Positions 7,759 through 15,644 of a stretch of DNA of 38,399 nucleotides are shown one piece after another. The notes below the pieces were generated by a model, which worked only from the letters and a program-made list of their open reading frames with translations, searched no databases and had not been told where the DNA came from. Each line of letters opens with the position of its first letter. The stretch's first letter is position 1. The position numbers were made by a program, and so were the translations under genes. This DNA is from an uncultured Dysgonomonas sp. (lineage in GTDB: Bacteria; Bacteroidota; Bacteroidia; Bacteroidales; Dysgonomonadaceae): positions 1 through 38,399 of the forward strand of contig CALNCC010000011.1 of assembly GCA_937875275.1 (NCBI GenBank), given 5' to 3'.

Positions 7759-7823
7759 ATCGCATAGAGTCGGATAAAGATTTGTTATTGAGGCTCGCAA
7801 CGAAAGCCGATGATGAACAATAA
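7740..7823 (+). pseudogene. Out-of-frame C-terminal tail of rnc
   Basis: In the frame starting GCA at 7740, the sequence encodes AAKEALDRIESDKDLLLRLA and then TKADDEQ before TAA at 7821-7823. This is the expected last helix of an RNase III dsRBD plus a tail. It has no start codon of its own. It is the severed end of rnc, which puts the ancestral stop at 7823 just before the terminator at 7827. Confidence 0.75.
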
Positions 7824-7864
7824 AAAATCCCGATCCGAAGAGATAAGTACTTCCTGACCGGGAT
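7822..7864. terminator. Bidirectional terminator between rnc and thrA
   Basis: ATCCCG (7827-7832) pairs with CGGGAT (7859-7864), and an inner GAAG/CTTC stem is possible. A six-A run flanks it on the left and AATTGTTTTCTTTT follows on the right. It fits the ends of both converging transcripts. Confidence 0.65.
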
Positions 7865-7891
7865 AATTGTTTTCTTTTACAAACTGCTACA

Positions 7892-10336
7892 TCAGCGAAC
7901 GTTCGCAATACTGATAATGTCAGCAAATACACCGGCAGCAGTAACGCCTGCCCCTGCTCCATATCCTTTTATAATCATCGGATATTCGTTGTATCGCTCT
8001 GTTGTAATTTGTATAATATTGTTGCTCCCTTCGAGGTCGTAGAACGGATGGCTTTGCGATACTTCTTGCAACCCGACTTCACATTCTCCATTGTCGTATT
8101 TGGCTACAAAACGCAAACGCTTGTGTTCCTTTTCCAATTTTTCGCGTCTCTGTTCAAATTCGTCATCCAACTCGCCGATGGTATTCCAAAATTCTTCTAT
8201 CGTACCATCAAAGTATTTTTGCGGAACAAAGAGATTCTTCTTTACGGCCGATTGTTCTACCTTATATCCGGCCTCACGAGTCAGAATCACCAACTTGCGC
8301 ACAACATCCATTCCGCTCAGGTCGATGCGAGGATCGGGTTCGGAATAGCCATGCTCTTTAGCCAATTGGATGGCTTTGCTGAAAGATACGTCCTTGCTCA
8401 GTGTGTTGAAAATGAAGTTGAGTGTACCTGACAGTACGGCCTCTAAGCGGATGATTTTATCTCCCGAATTGATGAGCGAGTTCATCGTATTGATAATCGG
8501 AAGTCCTGCCCCGACATTTGTTTCAAATAAGAATTTGACATTTTTTTCGCGTGCCGTATTCTTCAGTCTCTGATAATTGCTGTAATCAGACGATGCTGCA
8601 ATCTTATTTGCCGTAACAACAGATATGTTGTGCGACAATAAATCCTGATAGATGTTTGCTACGGCCTCGCTCGCCGTGCAATCGACAAATGCTGCATTAA
8701 AGATATTCATATCTATGATGCTGTCTCGCAATATCTCGGGAGAACTTGGTATTCCTTTCTCTTCCAACAACTGTTTGTACCCTTCCAGCTTTATTCCTTC
8801 GCGGCAGAAGATTGCTTTACTGCCACGCGCAATGCCTACAACATTGAGTTTCAGTCCGTGTTGCTCCATCAGTTTGGGCTGTTGTTGCTTGATCTGTTCT
8901 ATCAGATTTCCACCGACAACACCTATACCTGTGATGAACAGGTTCAATACTTTATATTCGGACAGGAAGAACGAATCGTGTAGCGAGTTGAGCGCTTTGC
9001 GCAGATACTTGTTCTTTATGACGAATGAGATATTTACTTCCGATGCCCCTTGTGCACAAGCTATAACGCTGATGCCACTCCTTCCCAATGTTGAGAATAG
9101 CTGTCCGGCAATACCAGGTGTGTATTTCATATTCTCTCCGACGATGGCAACAGTAGCCAAGTCTTTTTCGAGCAATACGCGATTGATGCTTCCTAACGAT
9201 ATTTCATGAGCAAATTCTTCTTCGAGAACGTGCACGGCAAGCTGTGAATCTTGCGAGGGAATTCCTATCGATGTGCTGTTTTCGGATGATGCTTGCGATA
9301 CGAGAAAGGCGCTGATGCCATTCTTAGCCAGTGTCTTGAATATGCGATAGTTGACTCCGATGATGCCGACCATGCCAAGCCCGACGACCGTAATGAGGCA
9401 CGAATCGGGAATAGATGAAATGCCCTTGATGAGGGCTTTACCGTCTTTCTCGCCCGAACTGTGAGATATATATGTCCCTTTTGCCGCAGGGTTGAACGAG
9501 TTGCGGATTCTGATAGGGATATTCTTGTGATATACCGGAAACAATGTAGGCGGATATATTATTTTCGCGCCGAAGTTGCAAAGCTCTGTTGCTTCGGTAA
9601 ATGTGAGATATTCAATTACATGTACGTTGCTTATAACCTCGGGATCGGCAGACATAAACCCATCTACATTCGACCATATCTCCAGTACCTCGGCGTCGAG
9701 AGCCGATGCGAAGATAGATGCTGTATAGTCTGACCCTCCTCGTCCTAAGTTGGTGATCTCATTCGAGTTTTTACAGCTCGATATGAATCCCGGAACGATT
9801 AGCTTCTTCGATGAATTGATGTAGGCATCCTGAATCAGTTTGTTCGACAATTCCAGATCGGGAGTATGTTTGTTAAACGCCGCAGTCGTTTTTATGAGTT
9901 GTGCAGAGTCTATCAATTCGTAGTCGATAAGGACATAGCTCATAACCAACGAAGACAAGCGCTCCCCGTAACTGACTATCTTGTCCGAAGTCTTCAACGA
10001 TAGATCATTGATGAGAAAGACCCCGTTGAAAATATTTCGTAATTCTTCGAGAAGACCATATACTTTAGACAGCAATCTTTCTTTTCTTGCTGAATCTAAA
10101 TTCAATTCGTTTATGATTGTGATATGGAGATCTACAATCTCTTTGAAGCTTTTCTCGTATGTAATATCCCCATCTGTTGCCAGCTGAGAGGAGTGCAATA
10201 ACTTGTCGGTAATGCCTTTAAAGGCAGATATTACGATGATAGCATTGCCATCGACCGAGTCTTCTATGATTTCTTTTACATTAAGAATATTACTTGCAGA
10301 ACATATAGATGTTCCGCCAAACTTCATTACCTTCAT
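7892..10336 (-). CDS. thrA: Bifunctional aspartokinase / homoserine dehydrogenase
   Basis: Carries out the first and third steps of the aspartate pathway to threonine, methionine and isoleucine: aspartate phosphorylation and NAD(P)H reduction of aspartate semialdehyde to homoserine. The 814 residues match the fused enzyme. The order is aspartokinase (MKVMKFGGTS at the start, GRGGSDYTAS near 200), two ACT-type regulatory modules about 310-455 (LITVVGLGMVGIIGV and LATVAIVGENM), then homoserine dehydrogenase (FITGIGVVGGNLIEQI near 467, FETNVGAGLPI and the YSEPDPRIDLSGMDVVRK region). The ACT domains suggest feedback inhibition by threonine. It starts 12 nt after the S41 protease gene and is probably cotranscribed with it. 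No attenuator-like leader is visible. Confidence 0.97.
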   Translation of the reverse strand: MKVMKFGGTSICSASNILNVKEIIEDSVDGNAIIVISAFKGITDKLLHSSQLATDGDITYEKSFKEIVDLHITIINELNLDSARKERLLSKVYGLLEELRNIFNGVFLINDLSLKTSDKIVSYGERLSSLVMSYVLIDYELIDSAQLIKTTAAFNKHTPDLELSNKLIQDAYINSSKKLIVPGFISSCKNSNEITNLGRGGSDYTASIFASALDAEVLEIWSNVDGFMSADPEVISNVHVIEYLTFTEATELCNFGAKIIYPPTLFPVYHKNIPIRIRNSFNPAAKGTYISHSSGEKDGKALIKGISSIPDSCLITVVGLGMVGIIGVNYRIFKTLAKNGISAFLVSQASSENSTSIGIPSQDSQLAVHVLEEEFAHEISLGSINRVLLEKDLATVAIVGENMKYTPGIAGQLFSTLGRSGISVIACAQGASEVNISFVIKNKYLRKALNSLHDSFFLSEYKVLNLFITGIGVVGGNLIEQIKQQQPKLMEQHGLKLNVVGIARGSKAIFCREGIKLEGYKQLLEEKGIPSSPEILRDSIIDMNIFNAAFVDCTASEAVANIYQDLLSHNISVVTANKIAASSDYSNYQRLKNTAREKNVKFLFETNVGAGLPIINTMNSLINSGDKIIRLEAVLSGTLNFIFNTLSKDVSFSKAIQLAKEHGYSEPDPRIDLSGMDVVRKLVILTREAGYKVEQSAVKKNLFVPQKYFDGTIEEFWNTIGELDDEFEQRREKLEKEHKRLRFVAKYDNGECEVGLQEVSQSHPFYDLEGSNNIIQITTERYNEYPMIIKGYGAGAGVTAAGVFADIISIANVR

Positions 10337-10348
10337 ATTTGATTATTC

Positions 10349-11956
10349 CTATTTGTCGGATTTTTCTTTCAATTTTTTTATGTTCAACGCACTTACGTCG
10401 GGTTTTTCTGTATACATCAATCCGCCTTTGTTTTCTTTTATACGTTCGAACTGAATGCGGCTTTCTCGCGCACTTTTTTCTGTTTCAGGTTTCTCTGCTT
10501 CGGGGATGCCGGTTAGTTTCGATATGGCAGCACTCAACAGGGTTTCTTCTTGGTCTCCCAAAGCTTTCAGCCCTTCGTGTAGCATATCGAAGTCGTCTCT
10601 TTCTATATCAGGTGCAAACCCTGAACTGTAATTAGACGATGCATCCGGGTCTTCTTTTTTGTACAACTTGTTGTGAGATCTGAATACTATAGGCCACATG
10701 GCATATGTGTTCTTTGCATCTTCTTCTTCATGGAAAAGCCACGAACCGACGTTCTTACCCTCAGTTTGAGTGCCAATGACTACAATGTTTTTTCCTTTTT
10801 CCTCGTAGTATGGAGAAAGTGTGTTGATGAGCATTTCGCTAGCGGACGCAGTGTATCCTGTTGTTAGAAAATACAAATTGTCGAGCTGATCGCCCAGGTT
10901 AGGGATGCTTGCCAGTTTGCTGGTTCCACTGGTTATTGCATCAACGAAATAGCTGTACATCCATTCTTGTTTTCTCTTGTCATTGTCATCCATTTCGTCA
11001 AAAATGGTTTGAAATCCCTGATTATATGTTGAAATCTCAAAGATGTCTGATGTGCTTCTGTCGGGTACGATGGCACTTGCTATATATTGCGCGCTTTCTA
11101 CCAATCCGCCTCCGTTATATCTGAGGTCGAGGATGAGGTCGTTAACTCCTTGGCTGCGGAAACTGTCGAATATTTTCATCAACTCCACATCGTAAGTGTG
11201 ATTATCTCCTCCGGCTATAAACGAGTTGTAGACTAAGTATCCGATCTTGCGTCCTTCTATTTCGAATACCTTATTCATCAAGATTGGCGATTCGCTATAA
11301 TTGGGCGTTGTTTTTATTGTAGTTTTTTGGATATGTGAGTTTTCCATGTCTTCTACACTGGCATAGAATTCTATCTCGTACGACGACTTGTTTTGTGCAA
11401 GTATCGAATACCAATTGTTCAGACTTATCTCTGTGCCGTTTACTGACTTGATAATATATCCTCTTTTTATTACGTCGTCTTTCGCTGTTTGCGTCTCATT
11501 CTTTATGTACGAAACGATAAGGCGGTAGAACAAGGTTTCTCCTGTAATCTCATCGGTGAATCGGATCGGTATATACTGAAACCCTATATCAGACGTGCCG
11601 ATATTATCGCTCTTTGTATCTAATGTCGCTTTGTTTATATTCTGATGAGTACCTTCTAAGTATGAATATTTGTCATTTTTATATAGCAGATTCTTGAAGA
11701 AATCGTAAGGGTCGATTCTATAATCAAGATCGATGCTGTCAGGTATCATATTATTCCAATAATAGTAGTCCGACATATTGTCTTCTATCCAGCTGTTGAC
11801 ATATTCGTTGTCGGCCTGAGTCGTATTGCCCCCTCCGTTATTATTGTTGTCGTTGTTGTTCTTGCCCCTGCCACTGTCATCGTCGCTACAAGAGACCGAT
11901 AGCAAGACAGACGTTAAGAGAACAAGGTGTGTAATGAATTGTTTCGCTTTTTTCAT
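10349..11956 (-). CDS. S41 family C-terminal-processing-like protease, lipoprotein
   Basis: A surface or periplasmic serine protease of the Prc/CtpA/tricorn-core type. The ATG at 11956 gives MKKAKQFITHLVLLTSVLLS then VSCSDDDSGRG, a lipoprotein signal with an acidic +2 region of the kind linked to surface export in Bacteroidetes. A TTG two codons earlier is less likely. A low-complexity Asn/Gly linker follows, then a helical N-terminal segment, a PDZ-like region (VIKRGYIIKSVNG near 150) and the S41 core with LILDLRYNGGG and GYTASASEML, which carries the catalytic Ser. The tail of about 70 residues is charged. It lies 12 nt upstream of thrA and 57 nt downstream of the Sua5-like gene on the same strand. 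The substrate is unknown. Confidence 0.88.
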   Translation of the reverse strand: MKKAKQFITHLVLLTSVLLSVSCSDDDSGRGKNNNDNNNNGGGNTTQADNEYVNSWIEDNMSDYYYWNNMIPDSIDLDYRIDPYDFFKNLLYKNDKYSYLEGTHQNINKATLDTKSDNIGTSDIGFQYIPIRFTDEITGETLFYRLIVSYIKNETQTAKDDVIKRGYIIKSVNGTEISLNNWYSILAQNKSSYEIEFYASVEDMENSHIQKTTIKTTPNYSESPILMNKVFEIEGRKIGYLVYNSFIAGGDNHTYDVELMKIFDSFRSQGVNDLILDLRYNGGGLVESAQYIASAIVPDRSTSDIFEISTYNQGFQTIFDEMDDNDKRKQEWMYSYFVDAITSGTSKLASIPNLGDQLDNLYFLTTGYTASASEMLINTLSPYYEEKGKNIVVIGTQTEGKNVGSWLFHEEEDAKNTYAMWPIVFRSHNKLYKKEDPDASSNYSSGFAPDIERDDFDMLHEGLKALGDQEETLLSAAISKLTGIPEAEKPETEKSARESRIQFERIKENKGGLMYTEKPDVSALNIKKLKEKSDK

Positions 11957-12013
11957 AATCAAATTATAATCGCATTGTTCTGCACAAATATAACCATTAT
12001 ATCAATATGTGGA

Positions 12014-12622
12014 TTACAAAATAAGTTCTCCTTTTCCTTGACGAATGATTTCAAATGCGTTTTCGGTACAATCTACGATCGTAGATCCTTCGAGTCCGCC
12101 GTATCCTCCGTCGATGATAATATCGACCAGGTCTTGGTATTTTTCATTTATCAGTTCGGGGTCGGTAGTGTATTCCAATACCTCATCATCATCTTTTATC
12201 GATGTGGTCATCATTGGGTTGCCTAAGCTGCGCACAATCTCGCGGATGATGTTGTTGTCGGGAATACGGATGCCCACAGTTTTACGGTTTTTGTATATCT
12301 TGGGCAGGCTCGATGTTGTGTTGAGAATAAAAGTGAAAGGTCCCGGCAGATTCTTTTTCATCATCTTGAATGTCGCGGTATCTACGCGGGCATATTCGCT
12401 GATGTCGCTGAAGTCGTAGCAAATGATAGACAGGTTACTCTTCAGTGGATTGATTCCTTTCATCTTGCATATTTTTTCTACTGCCTTCACATTCATCGCA
12501 TCGCAACCGACGGCATATACCGTGTCGGTGGGGTAGATAATCAGCCCGCCGTTTTGCAGGGTGGCGACAATTTTGTCTAACTCCTTCTGATTGGGATTCT
12601 CATCGTATAACTTTATAAACAT
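12014..12622 (-). CDS. Sua5/YciO/YrdC family protein (threonylcarbamoyl-AMP synthase-like)
   Basis: A 202-residue single YrdC domain. The N-terminal LIIYPTDTVYAVGCDAMN motif, the KMKGINPLKSNLSIIC stretch and GPFTFIL match the family that makes threonylcarbamoyl-AMP for tRNA t6A37, or its less well characterised YciO branch. The length without a C-terminal Sua5 domain and the KMKGINPLKSNLSI wording look more like YciO than TsaC, so the biochemical role is less certain than the fold. It begins just upstream of the fabI terminator at 12648-12676 and is followed by the S41 protease gene. It may therefore have its own promoter, which I cannot identify. Confidence 0.85.
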   Translation of the reverse strand: MFIKLYDENPNQKELDKIVATLQNGGLIIYPTDTVYAVGCDAMNVKAVEKICKMKGINPLKSNLSIICYDFSDISEYARVDTATFKMMKKNLPGPFTFILNTTSSLPKIYKNRKTVGIRIPDNNIIREIVRSLGNPMMTTSIKDDDEVLEYTTDPELINEKYQDLVDIIIDGGYGGLEGSTIVDCTENAFEIIRQGKGELIL

Positions 12623-12640
12623 AAGCCAAAACTGTTTTAT

Positions 12641-12676
12641 AAAAAGAACAGCTCATAAAAAATCTTTATGAGCTGT
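12641..12676 (-). terminator. Intrinsic terminator after fabI
   Basis: ACAGCTCATAAA and TTTATGAGCTGT form a perfect 12-bp inverted repeat (12648-12659 with 12665-12676) around a five-base loop. On the minus strand it is followed by TCTTTTTAT. It ends the fabI transcript before the Sua5-like gene. Confidence 0.85.
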
Positions 12677-12700
12677 CTTAAAAGAGTTATATTTCAATTT

Positions 12701-13519
12701 TTATTTCTTCTCAATATAGTCTTCGACAACAGCCTGAGTTAGCCCCATATTGGAGAACCCGCCATCGTGGAACAGATTTTGCATCGTAACCTTACGCGTG
12801 AGGTCAGAGAACATAACGATACAGTAGTCTGCACATTCTTCTGCCGAAGCATTACCCAGAGGAGACATTTTCTCGGCAAAGTCGAAGAATGCACTCATGC
12901 CGCCGATACCTTGTCCGGCAGTAGTCAATGTCGGCGATTGAGAGATTGTGTTTACACGCACCCCTTTGTCGCGACCGTATACATAACCAAAGCTACGACC
13001 GATAGATTCGAGCAATGATTTAGCATCTGCCATGTCGTTGTATCCTGTAAATGTGCGTTGAGCTGCGATGTGTGTAAGTGCAAGCACCGAACCTCCGTCT
13101 GCAATAGCGTCAAGTTTTTTTGCTGCTTGCATCATTTTGTGAAATGAGATAGCAGAAATATCAAGAGTCTTATCTAAGAAGTTGTAATCAAGATCGTCAT
13201 AGGCTCTTCCTTTACGCACGTTCGGAGACATACCGATAGAGTGTAGAACGAAGTCGATCTTGCCTCCCAATATTTCCATTGATTGGCTGAATACTTGTCC
13301 AAGTTCTTCTACATTACTGGCATCTGCTGCGATAATTTTTGCATTTAATTTTTCGCTCAATCCGTTGATTTCGCCCATACGCAATGCCATTGCAGTGTTC
13401 GATAACGTGATGATGGCTCCTTGTTCAACCGCTTTTTCTGCAACTTTCCATGCAATAGATTTGTCGTTAAGAGCACCAAAGATGATACCTCTTTTGCCTT
13501 TCAATAAATTATTACTCAT
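12701..13519 (-). CDS. fabI: Enoyl-ACP reductase (NADH)
   Basis: Last reduction of each fatty-acid elongation cycle, reducing trans-2-enoyl-ACP. The 272 residues form a short-chain dehydrogenase fold of the FabI kind. The N-terminal cofactor loop is GIIFGALNDKSIAWKVA (11-27), then DFVLHSIGMSP, and the catalytic pair is Tyr160 and Lys167 in YNDMADAK, the Y-x6-K spacing that marks FabI. The C-terminal substrate loop and MQNLFHDGGFSNMG are present. It is a single-gene unit with its own promoter at 13565-13594 and terminator at 12648-12676. FabI is the target of triclosan-like inhibitors. The other elongation genes acpP and fabF lie about 6 kb away. Confidence 0.96.
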   Translation of the reverse strand: MSNNLLKGKRGIIFGALNDKSIAWKVAEKAVEQGAIITLSNTAMALRMGEINGLSEKLNAKIIAADASNVEELGQVFSQSMEILGGKIDFVLHSIGMSPNVRKGRAYDDLDYNFLDKTLDISAISFHKMMQAAKKLDAIADGGSVLALTHIAAQRTFTGYNDMADAKSLLESIGRSFGYVYGRDKGVRVNTISQSPTLTTAGQGIGGMSAFFDFAEKMSPLGNASAEECADYCIVMFSDLTRKVTMQNLFHDGGFSNMGLTQAVVEDYIEKK

Positions 13520-13564
13520 GTCTTATTTTATTAGTATTTATTTTTCTTCGTGAGATTTCCAGCA

Positions 13565-13594
13565 CAAAAATACGAAATTTGTGCAATATTCAAA
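13565..13594 (-). promoter_or_regulatory. fabI promoter
   Basis: On the minus strand TTTG (13591-13594), an 18-nt spacer and TATTTTTG (13565-13572) match both Bacteroidetes primary-sigma elements. The start is predicted about 40 nt before the fabI ATG. This is the best two-part promoter in the window. Confidence 0.75.
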
Positions 13595-13697
13595 TAAATG
13601 TACCCCTTTTCTCTCTCTTTTTACTGATATTAAGCACGAAAGGCGGTTTGTGTATGCCTTTTTATGAGAATAAGGACTTCTTATGCTTTTTCTATTA

Positions 13698-13705
13698 TAT
13701 CTTTG
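13698..13705 (+). promoter_or_regulatory. -7 box of the metallophosphoesterase gene
   Basis: TATCTTTG is an exact TAnnTTTG match 53 nt before the ATG at 13759. No clear -33 element is seen. Confidence 0.45.
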
Positions 13706-13758
13706 TTCTGAGCCTAATGGCAGGTGTGGCATAGTAATAAATAAGAAAAATAAATAGT

Positions 13759-14841
13759 ATGGTACAGAAAACATTACTCTTTTTCATGGCAATGTTCGTC
13801 GTTGCTAATAGTTATGCACAGGAACGTCCTTATCGTCCGGTTAAAGCTGAATTGACGGATAAAAATTCGTTCTCGATGGTCGTATATCCCGATCCGCAGG
13901 CGTATGCCAAGTATGCAGAGAACCAACCGATATTTGAACTCATGACTGCATGGACTGCATACAATATAGAGCGACTGAACATGATGGCTGTCTTGTGTAC
14001 CGGCGACTTGGTAGAATTTAATGAACTTGCCATTGCCGATCCCGGAATGAGCAACCAAAATAGTCTGGAGCAGTGGAGGGCAACTTCCAAAGCTTTTGAA
14101 TGGTTGGATGGTAAAATACCTTACATCAACTGTCTGGGAAATCACGATTATGGATACAAATCGTCTGAAAAGCGAATCACTAACTTCTCCACATATTTCC
14201 CCGTAGACCGCAATCCTCGTTGGAAAGATTGTCTTGTGGAAGTTGCTCACAACTATGAAGATAAGCCTACTCTGGAAAATGCTGCGTATGAGTTTCGTAA
14301 CGATAACTGGGGTAAGATGCTCGTTTTGGTACTTGAGTTCAATCCGCGAGACGAGATACTGGAGTGGGCAAAGAAGGTGTGCGATAAGCCGAAATATAAA
14401 GATCATAAAGTGATTGTGCTCACGCATTCGTACATGGACTATAAGGGGGAACGATTTATAACCGAAAGTTATTATCGGATGCAACCAGCTAATTACGGGA
14501 AAGATGTATGGGAAAGACTGATATACCCTTGCCCTAATATTAAACTGTTGATTTGTGGGCACGATGCACGAGAAGGAAGCTTCGAAGAGAACGTCGGATT
14601 CCGCAAAGACCAGAATGTTGCCAAGAAAGACGTATATCAAATGATGTGGAATGCTCAGACAGCCGGAGGCGGATGGGAAGGCAATGGTGGCGATGGCTGG
14701 TTGCGTATCCTTGAATTTATGCCCGACGGCAAAACAATCAAAGTAAAGACTTTCTCTCCTTTGTTGGCAGTCTCCGTTGCGGCTTCGTCTCAGGCATGGA
14801 GAACCGATAAGTATGACCAATTTGATATTGTTATAGATTGA
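13759..14841 (+). CDS. Secreted calcineurin-like metallophosphoesterase
   Basis: A 360-residue exported protein with signal peptide MVQKTLLFFMAMFVVANSYA, cleaved before QERPY. The two-metal phosphoesterase motifs are in order: PDPQ (D45, Q47 in place of the usual D-x-H), GDLVE (82-86), GNHD (127-130), THSYMD (H223) and GHD (267-269). The substrate cannot be read from the sequence; such periplasmic enzymes act on phosphomonoesters or diesters. The usual DxH is read here as D45-P-Q47, so one metal ligand differs from the textbook set, though this variant is seen in secreted Bacteroidetes members. It has its own -7 box at 13698 and a hairpin after it at 14866-14892. It does not look linked to the following ABC ATPase. 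Confidence 0.88.
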   Translation: MVQKTLLFFMAMFVVANSYAQERPYRPVKAELTDKNSFSMVVYPDPQAYAKYAENQPIFELMTAWTAYNIERLNMMAVLCTGDLVEFNELAIADPGMSNQNSLEQWRATSKAFEWLDGKIPYINCLGNHDYGYKSSEKRITNFSTYFPVDRNPRWKDCLVEVAHNYEDKPTLENAAYEFRNDNWGKMLVLVLEFNPRDEILEWAKKVCDKPKYKDHKVIVLTHSYMDYKGERFITESYYRMQPANYGKDVWERLIYPCPNIKLLICGHDAREGSFEENVGFRKDQNVAKKDVYQMMWNAQTAGGGWEGNGGDGWLRILEFMPDGKTIKVKTFSPLLAVSVAASSQAWRTDKYDQFDIVID

Positions 14842-14865
14842 GGTTAACAGGAATGATGCCAATGA

Positions 14866-14892
14866 AATAAGCAGCCTTGTGTTGCTCTTATT
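14866..14892 (+). terminator. Possible terminator after the metallophosphoesterase gene
   Basis: AATAAG-c-AGC pairs with GCT-CTTATT with a single bulge, followed by a T-rich stretch (CTCATTCTTTC). A second small palindrome TTTCGT-CGAA-ACGAAA follows at 14900-14915. The T-run is imperfect, so this is only a probable terminator. Confidence 0.4.
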
Positions 14893-14939
14893 CTCATTCT
14901 TTCGTCGAAACGAAAACTATACCGATAAATATAATTTCT

Positions 14940-14947
14940 TACATTTG
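14940..14947 (+). promoter_or_regulatory. -7 box immediately before the ABC ATPase start
   Basis: TACATTTG is an exact TAnnTTTG match ending four bases before the ATG at 14952. The predicted start of transcription falls at or within the start codon, so the message would be leaderless or nearly so. If a later start codon is used instead, the first residues of the ABC domain would be lost. Confidence 0.4.
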
Positions 14948-14951
14948 AGCG

Positions 14952-15644
14952 ATGATACATGTAAAAGGCATATCAAAGTCGTACAAGAACAAAATTGCTC
15001 TTGAAAACGTTAATTTTTCTGCATCTCAGGGTGAGATAATTGCTCTGTTGGGGGTGAATGGCGCCGGTAAATCTACCTTGATGAAGATTCTTACGGGTAT
15101 CTTGTCGCCTGATGCCGGCACGGTCGATATTCTTGGCTATAATGTTGAGAAGAACCCTATCGAGGTAAAGCGAACCATAGGCTATCTCTCCGAAGAGAAT
15201 CCATTATATGAAGATATGTATGTGATGGAATATCTTTCTTATGTTGGAGAGATATATGGTGTAGAGCCGCAAAGAATGAAGGATATAATCGAACAGGTAA
15301 ATTTGACAAAGGAATACAAGAAGAAAATCAAGGCTCTGTCGAGAGGTAACAAGCAGCGTGTAGGTATTGCTCAGGCGTTGTTGCACAACCCGAAGTTTAT
15401 TATTCTGGATGAACCGCATACGGGACTTGACCCCAATCAGCGAGCAAGCTTGAATGTGATGCTGAAAGACCGCTCGCAGGACAAGGTGCTATTGTTCTCG
15501 ACTCATTTGCTGCAAGATGTGAAAGATATTTGTACACGGTTTGTCTTTATCAACGATGGAAAAATTGTGGCTGATGATCGTGTAGAGAATATTCATACAA
15601 TAGAAAAAATATTTCAATCCATTACGAATGAAGATAATAGCTGA
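14952..15644 (+). CDS. ABC transporter ATP-binding protein, GldA-like
   Basis: A 230-residue ATPase subunit. Walker A is GVNGAGKST (34-42), the signature is LSRGNKQ (129-135) and Walker B is FIILDEP (149-155) with the D-loop TGLDPNQ. The H-loop is STHLLQDV. The DEPHTGLDPNQR wording, with His where Thr is common, resembles GldA-type exporters of Bacteroidetes, although gliding GldA proteins are longer (about 300 residues). No permease gene lies next to it, so its membrane partner is unknown. It overlaps the pdxB start by 17 nt in another frame, so the two are translationally coupled and probably cotranscribed. Confidence 0.85.
   Translation: MIHVKGISKSYKNKIALENVNFSASQGEIIALLGVNGAGKSTLMKILTGILSPDAGTVDILGYNVEKNPIEVKRTIGYLSEENPLYEDMYVMEYLSYVGEIYGVEPQRMKDIIEQVNLTKEYKKKIKALSRGNKQRVGIAQALLHNPKFIILDEPHTGLDPNQRASLNVMLKDRSQDKVLLFSTHLLQDVKDICTRFVFINDGKIVADDRVENIHTIEKIFQSITNEDNS

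Noticed and set aside
13774..14862. A 362-codon open frame on the minus strand opposite the metallophosphoesterase gene
   Set aside because: It has no recognisable motifs and is an antisense shadow of a gene with a complete set of metal-binding motifs.
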